Origin: Lachnobacterium bovis
Lineage (GTDB): Bacteria > Bacillota > Clostridia > Lachnospirales > Lachnospiraceae
Length of the DNA: 10,021 nt
Assembly (NCBI RefSeq): GCF_900111325.1
Contig: NZ_FOGW01000038.1
Location: 1 to 10,021, forward strand
Reading direction: 5' to 3'
The translations under genes and the position numbers were made by a program. This document shows positions 5,712-10,021 of this stretch, one piece after another. Below the pieces are notes generated by a model. That model did not search any database, was not told the origin of the DNA, and was given only the letters and a program-made list of their open reading frames with translations. Numbering within the stretch: the stretch's first letter is position 1; each line of letters opens with the position of its first letter.

Positions 5712-5740
5712 TAGATTGGGGGGTCACTAGGGGGAATCTA
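5712..5740. repeat. Inverted repeat enclosing two G-tracts
   Basis: TAGATT (5712-5717) and AATCTA (5735-5740) are perfect complements. Between them lie GGGGGG, TCACTA and GGGGG. This marks the truncated end of the intron remnant. It may be an element end or a structure-forming site; its identity is not known to me. Confidence 0.5.
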
Positions 5741-5773
5741 TGTGGTTTTTTTTAACACACACGATAAATAAAA

Positions 5774-5811
5774 AAGCATCAACGCTACCTTTTATAATAA
5801 CGTTGATGCTT
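5774..5811 (-). terminator. Rho-independent terminator downstream of the Abi gene
   Basis: An 11-bp perfect stem, AAGCATCAACG (5774-5784) with CGTTGATGCTT (5801-5811), is followed on the minus strand by TTTTTTATTT. It could end transcription of the minus-strand Abi gene. Confidence 0.75.
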
Positions 5812-5883
5812 CTAACTAATGTTTATCCTTTTTTACTTCCATTATCATATAAATATCCCTAATTCCATTCTGGACAAAAAAAT

Positions 5884-5918
5884 CAGAGCAAACATCATAT
5901 TGCTACAATGCCGCTCTG
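5884..5918 (-). terminator. Possible first terminator of the Abi gene
   Basis: CAGAGC (5884-5889) pairs with GCTCTG (5913-5918), 20 bases after the Abi stop codon, and on the minus strand is followed by ATTTTTTTG. The stem is only six base pairs with a long loop, so it is weaker than the hairpin at 5774-5811. Confidence 0.4.
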
Positions 5919-5937
5919 CAAAAGATTTCTTCTTTTT

Positions 5938-6936
5938 CTATGTATTTTTATTGTAATTCCTTTGAATCCAATTGTCAATAACTTTCGACAAAAAATTAAA
6001 ACTTGTTGCAATCAAATCATTACTATCATAATAATTTGATTCTCTATTTATTCTTTCTTTTAATTCAAGCAATTTATCGCACTCTTTATTTTTTATTCCA
6101 TTACTTGTAACCAACTTTTCATGAACATATAAAAGAGTAACAATTTGCTGCAATCTAGCATTTGTCATCTTATTTTTTTTAAATTTTTTATTTAATCCAT
6201 CCATAGATGTCAACCACTTAACAACTTTTGTATTTGTTTTATGCTTACAAGTATTAGTTTTTAAATCATTAATAATACAATTATTATGCGCCGCTGCATT
6301 CCTAATTTCTTTACATGTTTTAAACATAAAGAAATTATCTTTCATTTGCTTATCATTAAACTTTTCAGCACAAAACTTATATAAATATATCAAGCTTCCA
6401 AATGTTATAAGTTCAACAAATACCCATATTGGATAATCATCTTCGTATGCCTTTAATAAATCACCACAATAGACATTTTCTTTATTTCTTTTTAATTCTG
6501 CCCTCAATTTATTTTTTTGTTTTTCTTCCAAATAGTTAAAATATTCTTTTACAATTGAATAGCCATCCTCATTGTATTCACTTACTTTTTTTATTAAATC
6601 CATTCTTATGTAATGTTCTATATCTAATGCCATATGCAAAATATGATATCTAATCCTCATATCAATTATTGCTAAATCAACCAAATAAGCAAACTCTAAG
6701 TGAATATATTGACCAACTTGAACTCCACCTGGATGTTTATCATAATTCTTTCTATATGATGTCACCTTAAAATAATTATTATTGTTACTCAAATATTTTT
6801 TTGCTTCGACCTCACTCATTATATTAAATTTTATGCCCTTACTTTTTAATAATTCAATTTGTTCATCTATAGAAATCATAGGTTTTCTTGATAGCACTTT
6901 TTTCTTTATTGTATCTTCTATATGTCCTTCTAACAC
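5938..6936 (-). CDS. Abi family protein (AbiD/AbiF-like, HEPN motif)
   Basis: The product has 332 residues. The N-terminal KPMISIDEQIELLKSKGIKF and NNYFKVTSYRKNYD are the signature of the Abi_2 family of phage abortive-infection proteins. R212-N-A-A-A-H217 fits the RX4-6H active-site motif of HEPN ribonucleases, which in this family is thought to cut RNA and stop growth on infection. No membrane helix or signal peptide is evident. The gene is strikingly AT-rich, with long Asn and Lys codon runs, compared with genes left of 5400, suggesting recent transfer. The start is GTG at 6936, with GGGAG about 12 bases upstream; this spacing is long, so a GTG at codon 14 cannot be excluded. No antitoxin partner is adjacent. 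It has its own promoter and terminators. Confidence 0.88.
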   Translation of the reverse strand: MLEGHIEDTIKKKVLSRKPMISIDEQIELLKSKGIKFNIMSEVEAKKYLSNNNNYFKVTSYRKNYDKHPGGVQVGQYIHLEFAYLVDLAIIDMRIRYHILHMALDIEHYIRMDLIKKVSEYNEDGYSIVKEYFNYLEEKQKNKLRAELKRNKENVYCGDLLKAYEDDYPIWVFVELITFGSLIYLYKFCAEKFNDKQMKDNFFMFKTCKEIRNAAAHNNCIINDLKTNTCKHKTNTKVVKWLTSMDGLNKKFKKNKMTNARLQQIVTLLYVHEKLVTSNGIKNKECDKLLELKERINRESNYYDSNDLIATSFNFLSKVIDNWIQRNYNKNT

Positions 6937-6980
6937 AGTCTTAAATATCTCCCATACAATTATTTTATAATTTTTACTAA

Positions 6981-6989
6981 ATTATAACA
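6981..6989 (-). promoter_or_regulatory. Extended -10 promoter of the Abi gene
   Basis: On the minus strand TGTTATAAT gives a perfect extended -10 (TGnTATAAT), 45 bases upstream of the GTG at 6936. No good -35 is visible, which is tolerated by extended -10 promoters. Confidence 0.55.
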
Positions 6990-7250
6990 TTTAAAACATT
7001 ATAAAATAAAACTATACATAATATAAAATTCGAGAAAAATAATCCATTTTCTCTGCAATTTATCCATTATGATTATTATAGCATTAAATGAACAAATTGT
7101 AACCCATTATTACCCTTGCCAACAATTACCCCTTCTACTTTATACCAGTTAGGATAGTTGAGCCATAGAGGCCATAAACCCTAGCTTCTGTTTTTGACAA
7201 AGTTTCTTAAACGAACTTTAAAAATACAATATCAAACCAATCCATTCTTC
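6990..7250. other. Intergenic stretch between Abi and methyltransferase genes
   Basis: The left half is extremely AT-rich leader DNA. The right half (about 7100-7200) has more balanced composition and a short minus-strand open frame (ARVYGLYGSTILTGIK) that may be a scrap of a lost gene, but I cannot identify it. A weak hairpin, AAAGTT with AACTTT near 7200-7220, is the only terminator candidate for the methyltransferase gene. Confidence 0.35.
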
Positions 7251-9005
7251 TTAGCCTTCTTCAAATATCTTTTTTAATTCCTCTTGAGCTTTTTCAATTT
7301 TTTCCTGCAATTCCTTTATTTCATTTTGTTTTGCCTGGTATGATGTTGCAATTTTTTCTTGTTTTTCGATTGGTGGTAATGGAACAATCATTTTTTTCAA
7401 GGCTGACACTGATATAGTTGGAATCACTGCACCTACTACGATTGAGTTCAATGTTGCTTCTCCAATTTCACTTTCAAAAAAAGCCTTTAAAAAATATGGA
7501 TTCACCTGTTTTTCATCAAGTTCTATAATAAACAAATTGCCATTTGCTAAAATCTTTTTTTCATCTTCTATTTCTGCAACTGCCACCTTAAAAGGCGATC
7601 CGTTTTTTGAAATCAATAAGTTTTTATTTCCGATACAATATTTATCAAGCTTTGGATTGATTTCCTTAAGGTATGGTAAGTCCTTTGAAATCATTCCATT
7701 TTGAATATTTGCAATCATAAGATACTGCGCATTTGTTGGATTTTTTGAAACCATCTCATCTAAGTCTTTGGCTTTTAACGATGCACCTCGTGTAACTCGT
7801 TTTATTACTTTACCAAATTCTACGCCGTTTTTTACTTCAACCTTTTTAACAAGATATCTTGTTGGATCGAGGACATAATCATTTTTTTCTATCTCGGCAA
7901 TATCAACTGTTCTGGCTTCTTCCCCTTCTTCTTTTAGCAATTTAGCGATATATTCCACGTCTTTTACTGTAAAAGTATTCTGTCTTCTTCCTTTTTTACA
8001 CTGCTCTATTGCATTAATCATTCTAATTTTTTCGTTGTCATGACTTAATACAAGCATTGTAGTTGGGATACTTGTTGATTCAAATAAATTAGATGGTAAG
8101 GCTATAACTGCTTCGACATATCCGCCTTTTACAAAGTACTCACGAGTTTTTTCGTCAATGCTATTTAATGTACTTCCGTTTGTCATAATTGCTACTGCTT
8201 TTCCATTTTTTTTAAGATGATCGAGCATCAACAAATTGTAAATCCAATCTGCTGATGTTGCTTTTTTTATTTCAGGCACTCTTTCATAAAGTTCTTGGAT
8301 ATAATCTGTTTCTGGAAGATTTCTTAATCGCATTCCAAATGGGTAATTCATAAATATTTTGTCGAATTTCTTGTCATTTAAATCATCCAGTACATCTCCA
8401 TTTTCGATTTCTACATTGTCATTAAATAATCCTGTTCTGATTTTTGATATCTCACAATAATTTTTATTAATATCCCTTCCGTAAAACGATGCTTTTTCGT
8501 TTTTATCTGCTGCCATAGTAATGAAATCACAGACTCCGCTACATAGGTCAGCTACTTTTTCGTTTTCTTGGATATCTAGGATTTTCAATGCTAAATTTGA
8601 AATTGAATCTGGTGTGCCGAATTCTCCAACTTTTTTTCCACAGCCTTCTCTTGGATATCTGTAAAGATACGCTAACAATTCATTTTTTGAATACATCTTA
8701 GATAATTGAATGGCACATTCTATATTTTTTTCTTCCATAACTTGTGCCCAATTTTCCTCTGGAGCAAGTTGCTGGTCATATTTTTCTGTTTTTATTGCTG
8801 TTCCCGGTTCTAAAATTCTTGTTAAATCTTGTTCATCTGCTACGTTATTTTCTGCTGCCACATATGCTAAATAGGCAACTTTAAAGTCTGTTCCTACGTC
8901 AGCCATTGCATTTCCTTTTGTAAGTGCATTAATTCTTTCTCTGATTCCTTCTACTACTTTGCTATCGATTCCTTTAATTTCTGTTGCGTTTACTTTATTT
9001 GTCAT
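7251..9005 (-). CDS. N6-adenine DNA methyltransferase fused to a type I specificity domain
   Basis: The product has 584 residues. Residues 1-125 form a helical HsdM-like N-terminus. G127-E-F-G-T-P132 matches the GxFxTP motif of type I methylases. Motif I for AdoMet is VADLCSGVCDF (151-161), diverged from D-P-x-x-G-S-G. Motif IV is N220-Y-P-F223 in place of the usual N-P-P-F/Y. Residues ~395-545 form one target-recognition domain (LLISKNGSPFK; VPLPPIEKQEKIA), followed by a C-terminal coiled coil of Glu/Lys heptads, as in HsdS. One polypeptide thus combines modification and half a specificity subunit, and would need to dimerise to read a two-part target. No HsdR or other nuclease gene is nearby. 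The ATG at 9005 follows AAGGAGGAG. The variant motifs leave activity uncertain. Confidence 0.9.
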   Translation of the reverse strand: MTNKVNATEIKGIDSKVVEGIRERINALTKGNAMADVGTDFKVAYLAYVAAENNVADEQDLTRILEPGTAIKTEKYDQQLAPEENWAQVMEEKNIECAIQLSKMYSKNELLAYLYRYPREGCGKKVGEFGTPDSISNLALKILDIQENEKVADLCSGVCDFITMAADKNEKASFYGRDINKNYCEISKIRTGLFNDNVEIENGDVLDDLNDKKFDKIFMNYPFGMRLRNLPETDYIQELYERVPEIKKATSADWIYNLLMLDHLKKNGKAVAIMTNGSTLNSIDEKTREYFVKGGYVEAVIALPSNLFESTSIPTTMLVLSHDNEKIRMINAIEQCKKGRRQNTFTVKDVEYIAKLLKEEGEEARTVDIAEIEKNDYVLDPTRYLVKKVEVKNGVEFGKVIKRVTRGASLKAKDLDEMVSKNPTNAQYLMIANIQNGMISKDLPYLKEINPKLDKYCIGNKNLLISKNGSPFKVAVAEIEDEKKILANGNLFIIELDEKQVNPYFLKAFFESEIGEATLNSIVVGAVIPTISVSALKKMIVPLPPIEKQEKIATSYQAKQNEIKELQEKIEKAQEELKKIFEEG

Positions 9006-9080
9006 ATGTTTCTCCTCCTTGGTTTATACAAGATTGTTGGTTAATAAGTTATTTGTTGGTTTTGTATAACCTTATTTCCT

Positions 9081-9113
9081 TATGGTTATAATATACCATT
9101 ATCAAGTATGGTT
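9081..9113. repeat. Repeats overlapping the methyltransferase promoter
   Basis: ATGGT (9082-9086) and ACCAT (9095-9099) form an inverted repeat across the -10. TATGGTT occurs at 9081-9087 and again at 9107-9113 next to the -35. These could be operator half-sites limiting a strong promoter. The regulator is unknown. Confidence 0.4.
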
Positions 9114-9118
9114 GTCAA
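9090..9118 (-). promoter_or_regulatory. Consensus promoter of the methyltransferase gene
   Basis: On the minus strand TTGACA (9113-9118) and TATATT (9090-9095) are separated by exactly 17 bases, a near-perfect sigma-A promoter. It leaves a leader of about 75 bases before the ATG at 9005. Confidence 0.85.
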
Positions 9119-9207
9119 TAACCAAATTTGATTTATTTGATTTTTGTAAGAAATACTCTAAAATTAATGACATTGCATTAGAGCGCGTCCATGGCGCGCA
9201 AACTAAC

Positions 9208-9240
9208 AAATGGGCATAGGATATTCTCCTTTGCCCATTT
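9208..9240. terminator. Hairpin terminator after the KptA gene
   Basis: AAATGGGCA (9208-9216) pairs with TGCCCATTT (9232-9240), with an inner AGGA/TCCT stem. It lies just past the minus-strand KptA stop. The T-run is best on the + strand (TTTTT); the minus strand has the poorer TTTGTTAGTTT, so it may act in both directions. Confidence 0.6.
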
Positions 9241-9244
9241 TTCA

Positions 9245-9778
9245 TTATTGCTTTATTAAATACTTAACCGGAACTTCCTTAGTAAGCCATACACCATTCT
9301 TAGATAAGAAAAACTTATATCCTTCTCTATGCATCTCTCCTGCCTTAACAATATACAATACCGGCTTGCCATGGCGTTGACCTACTTTTACAGCAGTGTC
9401 CTCATCTTTTGACAAGTGTACATATAATCTGCTTTTAGGAATCAGTCCTTGCTCATCAATAGAATTAACATACTTCTCACCAGTACCATGCCATAATTCT
9501 TCCGGCGGTTCAGTTTCTTCAAGCTCTACATCAACCAGGATTGAATGTCCCTGGTTAGCTCTTATTAGTGTCTTATCATCATTGAATGAATATCTCTGTT
9601 TATTATCAGTCCTGACAATCTCTTCCAAGATATCCATGCTAAATTCATGAGTTTTTGCTATTCCTTCAATTAATTCATCGACATTGGCCCAGCCATGTTA
9701 ATCTAAGCTGATGCCTATTGTCTCTGGTTTATGCCTAAGAATAAGACTCATGAATTTGCTTGTATCATTTAAACTCAT
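9245..9778 (-). pseudogene. kptA: KptA/Tpt1 RNA 2'-phosphotransferase with an in-frame stop
   Basis: KptA/Tpt1 enzymes transfer an RNA 2'-phosphate to NAD+. The gene starts at ATG 9778, seven bases after GGAAGGG, with SLNDTSKFMSLILRHKP. This holds the conserved catalytic R15-H16 pair of the N-terminal winged-helix domain. Codon 27 is TAA (9698-9700), where relatives have L-D-E-H/N-G-W, so one G-to-T change of GAA explains it. The frame then continues intact: HGWANVDELIEGIAK, KQRYSF, ANQGHSI and the LWHGT region of the NAD-binding half, stopping normally at 9245. Full length would be 177 residues, usual for the family. An ATG at 9637 could restart a 130-residue product, but it lacks the RH pair and should be inactive. 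Readthrough or a sequencing error are alternatives. Confidence 0.85.
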
Positions 9779-9792
9779 ATATTATCCCTTCC

Positions 9793-9882
9793 TTATTTTC
9801 CGTATTTTTCTTTTAACCTAATTTCTTCAAGCTCAATCATAAGCTCCACATATGCCTCACGAAGTTCCATCGTCAAAACATC
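9793..9882 (-). pseudogene. C-terminal fragment of an unidentified gene upstream of KptA
   Basis: A minus-strand frame gives MELREAYVELMIELEEIRLK and then EKYGK before TAA, ending 14 bases before the KptA ATG. The helical charged sequence and close spacing suggest the tail of an upstream operon partner of KptA. The frame is cut at 9883-9885, exactly where + strand recombinase coding begins, so the rest was probably lost at that junction. The family is not identifiable. Confidence 0.45.
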
Positions 9883-10021
9883 TTATCTCCAAGTGGTAGA
9901 GATTATTGGAACAAGCGTTATATTGAAAAAATGCTTAGTAATGTAAAATATATTGGTGACTCATATGTAAACACAACTGAAGGCGAATATCATTATTCAA
10001 ACCATCATCCTGCTATTATTT
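9871..10021 (+). pseudogene. Serine recombinase fragment, 5'-truncated, continues past window
   Basis: The + strand reads ILSPSGRDYWNKRYIEKMLS and then NVKYIGDSYVNTTEG, followed by HHPAII at the window edge. This is the middle of the recombinase domain of large serine recombinases, where S/P-x-G-x-x-W, I-x-x-x-L-x-N-x-x-Y-x-G and H-P-A-I are family hallmarks. The catalytic resolvase domain, which should lie to the left, is missing and replaced by antisense sequence of the KptA neighbourhood. Nothing in the window provides a start. The remaining domains may continue to the right, but without the catalytic serine the gene is dead. Confidence 0.75.

Noticed and set aside
7100..7200. Possible tRNA or small RNA in the more GC-balanced intergenic stretch
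   Set aside because: No cloverleaf, no GTTCGA-type T loop and no terminator-linked structure could be formed by eye.
9183..9199. GCGCG...CGCGC inverted repeat as a regulatory or recombination site
   Set aside because: Notable in AT-rich DNA, but arms are only five bases, and the position in a leader between two minus-strand genes gives no clear role.
1..10021. CRISPR array
   Set aside because: No series of regularly spaced repeats was found; the direct repeats seen are single pairs at promoters.

Overview
The window looks like an accessory region of a low-GC Clostridia-type Firmicute, probably Lachnospiraceae-like. The reasons are AT-rich DNA, strong AGGAGG ribosome sites, XRE regulators, TnpX-like large serine recombinase debris, an ORF6N antirepressor-like protein and part of a bacterial group II intron. 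The organism call is inferred from family resemblance only. No rRNA, tRNA or CRISPR was seen.

Left part (1-4000). An unrecognised partial + strand gene abuts a C-terminal scrap of a serine recombinase. A minus-strand gene follows for an XRE regulator with two membrane helices and a zinc ribbon, ending in a good terminator. Next is a minus-strand cluster whose transcription order is: an XRE repressor-like gene, ORF6N/PLD-like protein, a serine recombinase with large in-frame deletions, a VOC (glyoxalase-fold) protein, and the last ~35 codons of a GNAT acetyltransferase. The ORF6N gene carries a long perfect palindrome at its 5' end and a second copy inside its coding sequence, sharing an identical 19-base core.

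Middle (4000-5940). About 600 bases hold decayed pieces, including a frameshifted unknown gene and a truncated XRE gene. A clean two-gene + strand operon follows (a 141-residue unknown protein and a zinc-ribbon protein) behind a near-consensus promoter. Downstream is the 3' end of a group II intron on the minus strand: the last codons of its maturase plus domains V and VI. An inverted repeat holding two G-tracts and a terminator complete the stretch.

Right part (5940-10021). This is a defence-like set on the minus strand: an Abi_2/AbiD-F-type protein with a HEPN RNase motif, a methyltransferase fused to a type I specificity (target-recognition) domain with a consensus promoter, and a KptA RNA 2'-phosphotransferase broken by one in-frame TAA. 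The right edge enters a + strand serine recombinase already truncated on its left. Overall the region has been hit repeatedly by serine-recombinase elements, leaving at least three recombinase remnants among intact regulator and defence genes.
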